Source: Lewinellaceae bacterium
Lineage (GTDB): Bacteria > Bacteroidota > Bacteroidia > Chitinophagales > Saprospiraceae
Direction: 5' to 3'
Assembly: GCA_020636405.1 (NCBI GenBank)
Contig: JACJXW010000009.1
Coordinates: 186,001 to 250,000 of the forward strand
DNA: 64,000 nt
The translations under genes were made by a program, and so were the position numbers. The notes below the pieces were generated by a model. It saw only the letters and a list, made by a program, of their open reading frames with translations. It had not been told where the DNA came from and made no database searches. Position 1 is the stretch's first letter. Each line of letters opens with the position of its first letter. Of this stretch, positions 53,056 through 62,141 are shown one piece after another.

Positions 53056-55437
53056 ATGAAAAAGATACCACTTATTCTCGCTTTCTTCAGCCTGTTATCC
53101 ATGCTGTCCGCCCAAACCGGAACGGTAAAGGGCACGGTACTCGACCAGCAATCGGAAATGCCCGTCATCGGCGCCACGGTGCAGCTGGTGGGGGCCGAAA
53201 CGCCGGTAGGCGCCATCACCGATATAGATGGCTATTTCGTACTCGAAAAGGTGCCGGCCGGCCGCAACGTATTGCAGGTCCAGTATGTGGGCTACGAAAT
53301 GCTCACCCTGCCGAACGTGGAAGTCTCCACTGGTAAGGACGTCATTCTGAACATCGCCATCCAGGAAAAGGTCAGCCAGCTCAACGAGGTGGTGGTGGTG
53401 GCCAAAACCATCAAAGACCGCCCGCAGAACGACATGGCGGCCGTTTCGGCCCGGCAGTTTTCCGTCGAGGAGGTCAACCGCTTCTCCGGCGGACGCAGCG
53501 ATGTGGCCCGCCTGGCCTCTAACTTCGCCGGCGTTTCCGCTCCCGATGACAGCCGCAACGACATCGTCATCCGGGGCAATTCGCCGACGGGCGTGCTCTG
53601 GCGCATCGAGGGCATCCCGGTGCCCAACCCCAACCACTTCTCCACCTTCGGCACCACCGGCAGCCCGGTCAGCGCCCTGAACCCCAATGTGCTGCGCAAT
53701 TCCGACTTCCTCACCTCGGCCTTTCCCGCCGAGTACGGCAACGCCAACGCCGGCGTGTTCGACATCGGCTTCCGCAGCGGCAACCGCGACCGCCATGAGT
53801 TCACCCTGCAGGCCGGAGCGTTCAGCGGCCTGGAAGGCATGGCTGAAGGGCCGCTCGGCAACAACGGCGGCTCCTACCTGGTGGCCGGCCGCTACTCCCT
53901 CATCGGCCTGATCGGAGCGGGCAGCACCGCCGCAACACCCAACTACCAGGACCTTTCCTTCAAGGTAGACCTGGGCCGCACCAAGGCGGGCAAGTTCTCC
54001 ATCTTCGGCATCGGCGGCCGGTCAGACATCACCTTCCTCGGCTCCGAAATCGAGGAAGGCGACCTGTTCGCCGCCGAAGATGAGGACGGCTACGTCGACT
54101 CCCGCTTCGGCGTGCTCGGACTGTCGCACAACCTCATCGTCGGCGAAAACAGCTACATCCGGACTGTCCTGGGCGGCTCCTTCCAGGGCAACAACTTCGA
54201 GCAGGACCGCTACTACAACCTGCACTCCGCCGAAGCCACCAGGCTGCGCATCACCGAAGTAGACAACGCCGAATCGCGCTTTACCCTTTCCACCTATTTC
54301 AACTCCAAGATCAACGCCCGGCTGGCCGTCCGGACGGGCCTGCTGTACGAGAACCTCGGCAACAACTCCATCTTTCGAGACCGCGAAGACGCCCCCGACC
54401 GCGACGGTGACGGCGAGGCCGACTGGTTCACCGTCTACGATATCGACGGCCGCTTTAGCCTGGTGCAGCCCTTTGCGCAGGCCAAATACCGCCTGGCCGA
54501 AAAGATCGAGATCAACGCCGGCCTCCACGGCCAGTATTCCACCCTCAACGAACAGCTTGCCCTGGAGCCAAGAGCTTCGGCCAGCTACGCCTTCAACTCG
54601 AAACACCGCGTCACCCTCGGCTACGGCATGCACAGCCAGATGGCGCCCCTGCCCATCCTCTTCCTCAACGAGGAGGTGGACGGTGAGTTGGTGCGGGCCA
54701 ACGAAAGCCTCGACTTCGTCCGCTCCCAACACTATGTACTGGGCTACGACACCCGCCTGTCCCAGGACTGGCGCCTGAAAACCGAAGTGTACTACCAGGA
54801 CATCAGCCGGGCGCCGGTGGAAATGGCCCCCACCAGCTATTCCACCCTGACAGAGGGCGCGGATTTCGCCTTCTCCGATGACAAAACCTCCCTGGTGAGC
54901 GAAGGCACGGGCTTCAACCGCGGCGTCGAACTGACCCTGGAGAAGTTCTACAGCAAAGGCTACTATACCCTGCTGACTACCTCTCTTTTCGAGAGCAAGT
55001 ACGAAGGCAGCGACGGCATCGAGCGCAACACTCCCTTCAACAACGGCTACGTGTTGAACCTGCTGGCCGGCAAGGAGTTCAAGATCGGCAAAGGCGGCAA
55101 GAATGCCATCGTCTTCGATACCAAGCTGACCACTGCCGGCGGCCGCTGGTACACCCCGGTAAACCTGGAAGCGTCGCGGAACGCCGGGTTCGAGGTCTTG
55201 CAAACGGAACTGGCCTTCAGCGAACAGTACGACAGCTATTTCCGCTGGGATGTCAAGCTGGGCCTGAAGCTCAACAGCAGCCGGAAGAAGGTCTTCCACC
55301 AGTTCTTCATCGACCTGCAGAACGTCACCAACCAGCAGAACATCTTCGCCCGCCAGTACAACCGCCTGACCAACAACATAGATCAGGTGAATCAGATCGG
55401 CTTCTTCCCCGACTTTTTGTACCGGGTGCAGTTTTAG
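53056..55437 (+). CDS. TonB-dependent outer membrane receptor with N-terminal carboxypeptidase-like domain
   Basis: A 793-residue outer-membrane beta-barrel. Signal peptide MKKIPLILAFFSLLSMLSA; residues 24-105 are the carboxypeptidase-regulatory-like domain (GTVKGTVLDQQSEMPVIGAT, then LQVQYVGYEMLTL); the plug covers about 115-225 (DDSRNDIVIRGNSPTGVLWR). The rest is barrel. No SusD partner is adjacent, so it is not a standard Sus pair. The start ATG 53056 fits the signal peptide; a TTG eight codons earlier is less likely. A LytS/LytTR two-component pair follows after about 27 bases, which suggests substrate uptake coupled to sensing. The transported molecule is unknown. Confidence 0.9.
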   Translation: MKKIPLILAFFSLLSMLSAQTGTVKGTVLDQQSEMPVIGATVQLVGAETPVGAITDIDGYFVLEKVPAGRNVLQVQYVGYEMLTLPNVEVSTGKDVILNIAIQEKVSQLNEVVVVAKTIKDRPQNDMAAVSARQFSVEEVNRFSGGRSDVARLASNFAGVSAPDDSRNDIVIRGNSPTGVLWRIEGIPVPNPNHFSTFGTTGSPVSALNPNVLRNSDFLTSAFPAEYGNANAGVFDIGFRSGNRDRHEFTLQAGAFSGLEGMAEGPLGNNGGSYLVAGRYSLIGLIGAGSTAATPNYQDLSFKVDLGRTKAGKFSIFGIGGRSDITFLGSEIEEGDLFAAEDEDGYVDSRFGVLGLSHNLIVGENSYIRTVLGGSFQGNNFEQDRYYNLHSAEATRLRITEVDNAESRFTLSTYFNSKINARLAVRTGLLYENLGNNSIFRDREDAPDRDGDGEADWFTVYDIDGRFSLVQPFAQAKYRLAEKIEINAGLHGQYSTLNEQLALEPRASASYAFNSKHRVTLGYGMHSQMAPLPILFLNEEVDGELVRANESLDFVRSQHYVLGYDTRLSQDWRLKTEVYYQDISRAPVEMAPTSYSTLTEGADFAFSDDKTSLVSEGTGFNRGVELTLEKFYSKGYYTLLTTSLFESKYEGSDGIERNTPFNNGYVLNLLAGKEFKIGKGGKNAIVFDTKLTTAGGRWYTPVNLEASRNAGFEVLQTELAFSEQYDSYFRWDVKLGLKLNSSRKKVFHQFFIDLQNVTNQQNIFARQYNRLTNNIDQVNQIGFFPDFLYRVQF

Positions 55438-55464
55438 AGTTTTATCTTTCGGCCTTTGAAACTG

Positions 55465-56538
55465 ATGCTTCGATACATGATCAAACCGAACATCCCCTAC
55501 CTCGCTTTTGACGACCGGCCGCTGATGCTGGTGGGCATTCCACTGCTGGCGCTGATCATCCCCTTTGTCTTCTTCGGGGTGGGCCTGCAGGAGTACCTGG
55601 CGGCGGTGCCCCAGGAATACTTTGAAGGACTGGCCTATACCGCCGCCTTTTGGTTTTTCAACCGGTACCTGATGATCGTGTTGCGCAGGCGGTTCCAGGC
55701 CTTCGAGGACACGATGAAGCGGCTGGCCCTGCAGCTGGCCATCATTGCCGTGGCGGTGCCCGTCATCTCGGTGAGCCTGGCCATGGCCTTCAACGCCGTC
55801 TACCGGGTGATCGGCACGGAAGACCTGCTCGAACCCACCCTTTTTCAGGGGCTGAGTTCCACTTACGTCCTAACCTTTGCCATCGCCATGTTCTACGAAG
55901 CCATTTATTTCTTCCATAAATTCAAGGAGGCCATACAGGAGAAGGACCGCATCCGGATGGCGCACATACAAGGGCAGCTCGACAACCTGCGCAACCAGAT
56001 CAACCCCCATTTCCTGTTCAACAGCCTCAATACCCTGATGAACCTGATCCCCACCGACCCCGGCCGGGCAATGAATTACCTGGACAAGCTGTCGAAATTC
56101 TACCGCTACGCGGTCAGCAACCACGACCAGCAACTGGCGCCCCTGCAGACCGAGCTCGACAATACGCACATCTACGCCGCTCTGCTGCAGGAGCGTTTCC
56201 ACGACGGCATCCGGATCACGCTGCCCGCAGAGGCGCCCGGCGCTGCCCGCATCCTGCCGCTGAGCCTGCAGCTGCTGATCGAAAACGCGGTGAAACACAA
56301 CGTCGTTTCCCGGAAAAAGCCCCTCCACATCGAGGTGGAAATAACGCCGGGCGAAAAGGCCATCCTGGTGAAGAACAACATCCAGAAGAAGATCCGGGAA
56401 GACAACTCCACCGGCGTGGGGCTGAAGAACATCCGCTCCCGTATGGCCTTCTTTACTGAAGAGCCCCTCACCGTCGTTGAAGAAGACGGCTCCTTCACCG
56501 TGGCCGTACCGTTAATCTTTTCAAACCAGTACCTATGA
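55465..56538 (+). CDS. LytS-type membrane sensor histidine kinase
   Basis: A 357-residue protein. Four membrane helices in residues 20-150 precede a His_kinase (pfam06580-type) domain with the phosphoacceptor in NQINPHFLFNSLNTLM and a HATPase_c-like C-terminal part (LLIENAVKHNVV, GVGLKNIRSRMAFF). The start ATG 55465 was chosen (TTG 55456 and ATG 55477 are alternatives). Its last four bases overlap the ATG of the response regulator (ATGA), so the two are co-translated. It is closely downstream of the TonB receptor gene. Confidence 0.9.
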   Translation: MLRYMIKPNIPYLAFDDRPLMLVGIPLLALIIPFVFFGVGLQEYLAAVPQEYFEGLAYTAAFWFFNRYLMIVLRRRFQAFEDTMKRLALQLAIIAVAVPVISVSLAMAFNAVYRVIGTEDLLEPTLFQGLSSTYVLTFAIAMFYEAIYFFHKFKEAIQEKDRIRMAHIQGQLDNLRNQINPHFLFNSLNTLMNLIPTDPGRAMNYLDKLSKFYRYAVSNHDQQLAPLQTELDNTHIYAALLQERFHDGIRITLPAEAPGAARILPLSLQLLIENAVKHNVVSRKKPLHIEVEITPGEKAILVKNNIQKKIREDNSTGVGLKNIRSRMAFFTEEPLTVVEEDGSFTVAVPLIFSNQYL

Positions 56539-57293
56539 AGACCCTGATCGTCGAAGATGAGATCAACGCCTTCCAGTACCTGAAGGCTTCCCTGAAAAAG
56601 ATCGACCCCGATATAGAAGTGCTGGCGCACCTGGAGAGCGTGGAAGATACCGTCAACTGGCTGATAGACAACCCCAGCCCCGACCTGATCTTCCTGGATA
56701 TTGAACTGTCGGACGGGCGCAGCTTCGAGATATTCGAGCACCTTGAGGTGCTCGCCCCCATCATCTTTACCACCGCCTACGACCAGTACGCCATCGAGGC
56801 CTTCCGGCAGAACAGCATCGGCTACCTGCTCAAGCCCATCCACGTAGACGAACTGCGCAAAGCCCTTGAGAAGTACAACCGGCTGCGCCCCGCCCCTGAT
56901 GCGGAGGCGCCCGCCCAGCTGCAGGCCGTTTTCCGTAAGCTGAACCAGCAGAAAAAGCTCCGCTGCCTGGTGAAGAAGGGCGCCCACTACGAGTTCATCA
57001 ACATCGAGGACATCGCCTGCGTGTACTCCGAGGAGGGCCTGACCTTCCTGCACACCTTCCAGCGGCAACGCCACCTCTACACGAGCACCGTGGAAGGCCT
57101 CATTGCCGGCCTGGACCAACAGGCCTTCTTCCAGATCAACCGCGGGCAGATCGTCAACATCAATGCCGTCGATAAGATACACCCCTACTTCAACCAGCGC
57201 ATGAAACTGGAGCTGTCAGCGCCGGTAGAGGGCGTGGAGTTCGTGGTGAGCCGGGCGCGGGTAGGGGAGTTTCGGGAGTGGGTGGATAGTTAG
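56535..57293 (+). CDS. LytTR-family response regulator
   Basis: A 252-residue protein with an N-terminal receiver domain (acidic pocket ED at residues 7-8, phosphoacceptor Asp-55 in LIFLDIELSD, Lys in LLKPI) and a C-terminal LytTR DNA-binding domain (about 145-250, YEFINIEDIACVYSEEGLTF, FFQINRGQIVNINAVDKIHP). It should be phosphorylated by the overlapping LytS-type kinase. Likely targets include the receptor operon itself, but no binding site was identified. Confidence 0.92.
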   Translation: MKTLIVEDEINAFQYLKASLKKIDPDIEVLAHLESVEDTVNWLIDNPSPDLIFLDIELSDGRSFEIFEHLEVLAPIIFTTAYDQYAIEAFRQNSIGYLLKPIHVDELRKALEKYNRLRPAPDAEAPAQLQAVFRKLNQQKKLRCLVKKGAHYEFINIEDIACVYSEEGLTFLHTFQRQRHLYTSTVEGLIAGLDQQAFFQINRGQIVNINAVDKIHPYFNQRMKLELSAPVEGVEFVVSRARVGEFREWVDS

Positions 57294-57328
57294 GGGGAGG
57301 CTCAGCGATATGGTTCAACCGCTCTCTG

Positions 57329-57943
57329 TCATCCGGCCTTGCGCTCATAGATCAATACTTTTTCTTCCTCTATTTTCTTCTTAGCGTTTGGGAGCACATA
57401 GCCTTCTTCAACCAGGTCTATTTGCCTTCCGGTTATCTCTTCCAGGTCGATTTTTAACCCCACATAATCAAATAAATCCAGGTTGTTTGGCTGCTTGAAT
57501 TTTACAATGATGTCTATATCACTGTCAAAACTTTCCTGGCTCCTGGCGAATGACCCAAATAACCAGGCTTTATCAATTGGCTTATTTTTTAAATAGGCTC
57601 TGACCTGCTCTATCAACTGCTTCCGCTCGAAATCATAACTGGTCCCTCCTTTTTCCCGCTCCAGCCGCTTTTTGGCGATCTCCAGTGATTCTATCGAATA
57701 GTCTTCCTGTTTGAGCTCATAATATATTTTTTCACTCAGGAATTTTATCTGCAATTCCCTGTATTCAACCCCTAACTTTTCCGACAGTGGTTTGATTATC
57801 CTTTGAGGTGCTGTCAGTTCGTTCCGCTCGATCTTGCTCATCGTGGATTGGTCGATGTCCACTGCATTGGACACTTGTCTTAAGGCAAACCCTTTTTCCA
57901 GTCGTCGTTTCCTTATAAATTCTCCAAATGTTTCTGGCCTCAC
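57329..57943 (-). CDS. XRE HTH fused to MNT-type nucleotidyltransferase
   Basis: A 204-residue fusion. The N-terminal XRE HTH (residues 4-60: EFIRKRRLEKGFALRQVSNA, QSTMSKIERNEL) is joined by a helical linker to a minimal nucleotidyltransferase (residues 120-180) with GSFARSQESFDSDIDIIV; the metal-binding Asp pair is Asp-142/Asp-144 and a third Asp is at 176 (RQIDLVEE). MNT proteins usually act as antitoxins that AMPylate a HEPN toxin, but no HEPN gene is adjacent. The start is GTG 57943. It lies immediately beside the distal end of the CRISPR array. Confidence 0.82.
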   Translation of the reverse strand: MRPETFGEFIRKRRLEKGFALRQVSNAVDIDQSTMSKIERNELTAPQRIIKPLSEKLGVEYRELQIKFLSEKIYYELKQEDYSIESLEIAKKRLEREKGGTSYDFERKQLIEQVRAYLKNKPIDKAWLFGSFARSQESFDSDIDIIVKFKQPNNLDLFDYVGLKIDLEEITGRQIDLVEEGYVLPNAKKKIEEEKVLIYERKAG

Positions 57944-58106
57944 CTTGATCTTTTTTTCTTGAAACTATTTTCTAAAAATAGGCGAAAAAATGGACTCTCT
58001 CAACCCACCCGCTTTACCGTCCGGAATCCTTTCGACACCGCCTTGCCGACGCCGATCCGCATTGCCAGTACAACAGAGGCTGGCTGCTTGAGAATGTGTC
58101 TCGGAA
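57944..58106. other. Spacer between the HTH-MNT gene and the distal end of the CRISPR array
   Basis: No gene and no further repeat copies are seen. It is moderately GC-rich from 58010. Confidence 0.5.
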
Positions 58107-60157
58107 GTTTCAATTCCAGCAGGTGCGATTGAAGGCGCCAAATTTCGCCTTTAATCGCTGGTAAATTGGCGTTTCAATTCCAGCAGGTGCGATTGAAGGT
58201 TACGGCTCCGCCTTCCTGGATGCTACGATAAGTTAGTTTCAATTCCAGCAGGTGCGATTGAAGGTAACATACATCCAGGTGCGAATCTTATCCGTTTCAG
58301 GTTTCAATTCCAGCAGGTGCGATTGAAGGCATTCACTGTAATGTTTTCTACTCCAGTATTGTATAGTTTCAATTCCAGCAGGTGCGATTGAAGGGGTAGC
58401 CAATAAGCCCCTGGGGCGTAAGTTCAACGGTTTCAATTCCAGCAGGTGCGATTGAAGGCTGCCGCCGAAATAGCTGCAATAATGGCAACAATGACGTTTC
58501 AATTCCAGCAGGTGCGATTGAAGGGGGGAAACAAACGCAGAGGCCCAAATTGTACAAGATGGTTTCAATTCCAGCAGGTGCGATTGAAGGTGCCTTTTCG
58601 GTGCAAGTAAGGCGAATGTAAGAACGTTTCAATTCCAGCAGGTGCGATTGAAGGATGCACAACATCCCTTTCGTTGCAATTTTCGTTATCATGTTTCAAT
58701 TCCAGCAGGTGCGATTGAAGGCCGGAAGGCGGATCCCGGCCAGTCATCAAACAAAAGGTTTCAATTCCAGCAGGTGCGATTGAAGGCCTACCGGGGCAAT
58801 ATTACCCGGTTCGATGACCGGAGTTTCAATTCCAGCAGGTGCGATTGAAGGCCGGAACAACTGGCGGTTTAGGGTCTTTGATGGCCGTTTCAATTCCAGC
58901 AGGTGCGATTGAAGGCAACATCTCCGGATCTCATTCATAACATCAAAATCAGTTTCAATTCCAGCAGGTGCGATTGAAGGGCCGGTAACGCCCCGCATTA
59001 CCGACCTGGTTTTTTCGTTTCAATTCCAGCAGGTGCGATTGAAGGAGGCTATGGCTTGATTCTTGTTCACGCTGTTTTTTCGTTTCAATTCCAGCAGGTG
59101 CGATTGAAGGGAATTTAACACATCACCATCATGGAATAATAAAGATGTTTCAATTCCAGCAGGTGCGATTGAAGGATAGCCTTTTTTACACCGATGGAAC
59201 GCCAATTGTTGAGTTTCAATTCCAGCAGGTGCGATTGAAGGGGACCGCGAACCAATGCTGCAAATATGGAGCAATAAGTTTCAATTCCAGCAGGTGCGAT
59301 TGAAGGTTTCCCGGTTCAGTACGCTTGGGGTCCGGTTCCCGCGTTTCAATTCCAGCAGGTGCGATTGAAGGGTGAACTCCTGCCGGAAACTTCTGGTAAA
59401 TTCCTTCAAGTTTCAATTCCAGCAGGTGCGATTGAAGGCCTGTATTTGAGATAAAAGGCCAGCCCCCAGTTCACGTTTCAATTCCAGCAGGTGCGATTGA
59501 AGGCGATGATGCAGCCACCTGCATTTACCTGTTTTATGCGTTTCAATTCCAGCAGGTGCGATTGAAGGTCATGGCCAGGATGCCAGTGAAAGGCATCCTG
59601 TTTGGTTTCAATTCCAGCAGGTGCGATTGAAGGTACGCTCAGGTTGTAGGGCTTCATTTTCCCGAATGTGTTTCAATTCCAGCAGGTGCGATTGAAGGCC
59701 GTATGCGCTATTAAGGTAGACTGTACAGTCCTCCAAGTTTCAATTCCAGCAGGTGCGATTGAAGGAATAAGGGAACAACGACAGTTATTATAGATAGGGG
59801 TGTTTCAATTCCAGCAGGTGCGATTGAAGGAAGTTTAGATAAAATGATAAACGAATGGATTGAAAAGTTTCAATTCCAGCAGGTGCGATTGAAGGAGGGC
59901 TAACGTCTAATAACGTAAACTACATATTAGAGTTTCAATTCCAGCAGGTGCGATTGAAGGCTTTGAATTAACCGCCGAAAACCTTTGCGAACCATTTTGT
60001 TTCAATTCCAGCAGGTGCGATTGAAGGATACGACGTTTTCCCCCGTTCTTACTGCGAAGATTGGTTTCAATTCCAGCAGGTGCGATTGAAGGGATTCCGG
60101 GATTAAAAACGCCCGGTTGTCTTTATTGGTTTCAATTCCAGCAGGTGCGATTGAAGG
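58107..60157 (-). CRISPR. CRISPR array, 32 repeats and 31 spacers
   Basis: A 29-bp repeat, written on the plus strand as GTTTCAATTCCAG...GCGATTGAAGG, occurs 32 times with starts at 58107, 58171, 58236 and so on to 60129, and I saw no variant copy. Spacers are 35-38 bp, mostly 36. Transcription is leftward: the minus-strand repeat ends in ATTGAAAC, the canonical 8-nt 5' handle of type I crRNAs, and the leader and cas genes lie to the right. The short peptides in all frames across this region are artefacts of the repeats. The first repeat on the distal side (58107) is also intact, so there is no degenerate terminal copy. Confidence 0.97.
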
Positions 60158-60365
60158 GCCGAAGCCTAAAAATACTAAAAAGCTGATTATTAGCCTATAA
60201 GAAAACCATAAAGGCGAAAAATTCAGCGATTTTGTCGTCGGCCGCAAAAAGAGTAAAAACAGGCGGGGATCGACGACAAAGGTATATAGTTGATAATCAA
60301 TCACAAAGGTCAATCATGTCAAAGAACGTGTTGCTGGTAAAGCAGTAAAGGCGGCTGGCCGACGA
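60158..60365 (-). promoter_or_regulatory. CRISPR leader with a well-formed promoter and inverted repeat
   Basis: AT-rich leader between the first repeat and cas2. On the minus strand TACCTTTG (TAnnTTTG, complement of 60277-60284) lies 19 bases from TTTG (complement of 60304-60307), an excellent Bacteroidota promoter pointing into the array. A perfect 10-bp inverted repeat TTTGTCGTCG (60231-60240) and CGACGACAAA (60271-60280) starts at the -7 box and extends into the transcribed leader. Confidence 0.75.
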
Positions 60366-60629
60366 TTACAGGAACTGATCGGTTTCGCTCAGAGCCCTGC
60401 CAATCAGTTGTTTATCCAGCCAATGTTTGTGCCGGTTCTTAAAGATCATAAAGCTGTCGTGGCTTTCATCCATTATCTCCTTGGCTTCTTCAATGAGTTC
60501 CTTCAGGCGCACTTCGGATATCTCGCCTTCGAATACAGAATTTTGTATCCAATGCAGGTAGCGGCGGCACAGTTTCAGCATTTTCGGAGTGCGCTCTGCG
60601 GCGACATCGTAAACAGCGATCACATACAT
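60366..60629 (-). CDS. cas2: CRISPR-associated endonuclease Cas2
   Basis: An 87-residue ferredoxin-like protein beginning MYVIAVYDVAAERTPKML, with the conserved Asp-8 of Cas2 and an IQNSVFEGEIS segment typical of the family. The ATG at 60629 overlaps the cas1 stop codon by one base (TAATG); a GTG two codons earlier is less likely. It forms the integration complex with Cas1 and is the last gene before the leader. Confidence 0.95.
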   Translation of the reverse strand: MYVIAVYDVAAERTPKMLKLCRRYLHWIQNSVFEGEISEVRLKELIEEAKEIMDESHDSFMIFKNRHKHWLDKQLIGRALSETDQFL

Positions 60630-61636
60630 TACCACCAGATCTTAAAGGGTTCAAAATTGGGTTCCATACCCAGCAAATGCTTGGCCAGTTTGTAGCAGTC
60701 GAGGCGCAAAAGGTGGCGGTAGCTCACCTTCCGGTTCAGTTTTCGGTGCTGAATGCTTTGCTGCAGGCGCTCTTCCCAGGCCTGTACGAAAAGGCGCCGG
60801 CCGGCGGGAGATAAGAAGCAGGCGTTGTCCACCTTGTCGAAATGCTCTTCCCGGATCTCTTTCTTGTTGCAAAGGCGGAATATCAGGCGGTCAACCAGAA
60901 TGGGTTTGAAGATCTCCGCCATATCCAGGGCCAGGCTGTACCGGCGGGTTCCCGGCTCATGCAAATAGCTGATCGTGGGGTTCAATTGGGAATTGTAGAT
61001 GGCGTCGAGGCAAACGGTATAGCAGAGGGAATTGCCGAAGCTCAATAGGGCATTGAGTCCATCCGTAGGCGGCCGCTTTTGCCGGCCGGCCCACGGAAAG
61101 CTGTCCACGATCTGGCCGAAAGCACTGTAGTACAGCTGCCGGCAATTGCCTTCCAGCCCCATGATATGATCTACCGATTTCGCTTTTTCCAGTTCGGCGC
61201 GGAGGTTCTCGATCTTTTCGATATGCTCCGCCAGGCTGCGGCCCCGGTTCAAATAATAACGCAGGTTTTTCAGCATATTGAAAGTGGCGCCCTCAACCAG
61301 CGCGCGGGCGATCCGCACCCGGTGTTTCCCGGACCGGTAGGCATCCGTTTGGGCGATAAGCATCTGCCCAGCCAGGAGGTATTCCCGTGGGCTGAAGGAA
61401 CCGGTGTAATGTTGATAATAGTCAAAAAAGTGGACCGGCACGTGTTTTCGCCCGAGGAAATTATACAGGGCACTGTTGGTGTCGAGGCTGCCGAAAACGT
61501 AAAGGGCGCTCACGCCTTCCACCGGTAGGAAGCGCGGCTTAGCTGGGGCCTCCGCCGTTTCTGCCGGGTCGAACCGAAGCGTATTGTCGCTTCGGCTCAT
61601 ACGGCCGGGATTGAACAGATAAAAGGCTTTCTTCAT
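60629..61636 (-). CDS. cas1: CRISPR-associated integrase Cas1
   Basis: A 335-residue Cas1 with the metal-binding residues Glu-162 (IMGLEGNCRQLYY), His-226 (YLHEPGTRRYSLALD) and Asp-238 (ALDMAEIFKP). An N-terminal beta domain (VSALYVFGSLDTNSALYNFL) is normal for the family. Its length and KAFYLFNPGRMSR start resemble Cas1 of type I-B and related systems. It is translationally coupled with cas2 and starts 10 bases after cas4. Confidence 0.95.
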   Translation of the reverse strand: MKKAFYLFNPGRMSRSDNTLRFDPAETAEAPAKPRFLPVEGVSALYVFGSLDTNSALYNFLGRKHVPVHFFDYYQHYTGSFSPREYLLAGQMLIAQTDAYRSGKHRVRIARALVEGATFNMLKNLRYYLNRGRSLAEHIEKIENLRAELEKAKSVDHIMGLEGNCRQLYYSAFGQIVDSFPWAGRQKRPPTDGLNALLSFGNSLCYTVCLDAIYNSQLNPTISYLHEPGTRRYSLALDMAEIFKPILVDRLIFRLCNKKEIREEHFDKVDNACFLSPAGRRLFVQAWEERLQQSIQHRKLNRKVSYRHLLRLDCYKLAKHLLGMEPNFEPFKIWW

Positions 61637-61646
61637 GATCTTTCAT

Positions 61647-62141
61647 TCAGATAAAACAAAAGTCGCGATAAGCACAGTGCTGGCAGTAGCTCTTTTTCAC
61701 CAGTTCCGGGCAGGTGGGCTGCTGTACGATGCGCTCTATCTCCGCTTCCCAGCCGCAGATCATCTTCCGGTCTGCTTCAGTAAGCTGCACTTCCGTCGTT
61801 TTTCGGTGCTTGGGGTATTCGATCAATCCGCGAGGGGTATCTACGCCCGCCTGCTCCAGGTAAAAAAGGTAGTACTTCACCTGAGCGATGTGGGAAGTTT
61901 CCAGCTTCGGGCTTTTCTTTACCTCACGCACCAGTTTCTGCCGGGGGTCGAAGTGGTCGATCTTGATGGCGCCGAGGGAGAGTTCCCGCCAGCGGCTTGG
62001 CCTCCGGGCATAGGTATGCTTACCAATGAGCTTGCCTTCGTAGACCGCCGCGCTGTTGTCTTCCTGCCGCAGGCCCCGGTGGTGTATCCACAGCTTGCGG
62101 TGGCAGAGGTGGTAGTAGGTGATGTGGGAGGCGGAGATCAT
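61647..62141 (-). CDS. cas4: CRISPR-associated exonuclease Cas4
   Basis: A 164-residue RecB-type nuclease. It has ITYYHLCHRKLW (Cys-13), metal ligands in IKIDHFDP (Asp-62) and VREVKKSPK (Glu-73, Lys-75), QVKYYLFYLEQAG (Q-x3-Y motif), and the C-terminal Cys cluster SYCQHCAYRDFC (Cys-153, 156, 162), which together with Cys-13 holds an Fe-S cluster. It trims and selects prespacers. Its start overlaps the cas7 stop by four bases (ATGA). Confidence 0.95.
   Translation of the reverse strand: MISASHITYYHLCHRKLWIHHRGLRQEDNSAAVYEGKLIGKHTYARRPSRWRELSLGAIKIDHFDPRQKLVREVKKSPKLETSHIAQVKYYLFYLEQAGVDTPRGLIEYPKHRKTTEVQLTEADRKMICGWEAEIERIVQQPTCPELVKKSYCQHCAYRDFCFI

Noticed and set aside
58239..60313. Proteins with repeated SIAPAGIET/LQSHLLELK across the array
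   Set aside because: They are translations of CRISPR repeats in different frames, not genes.
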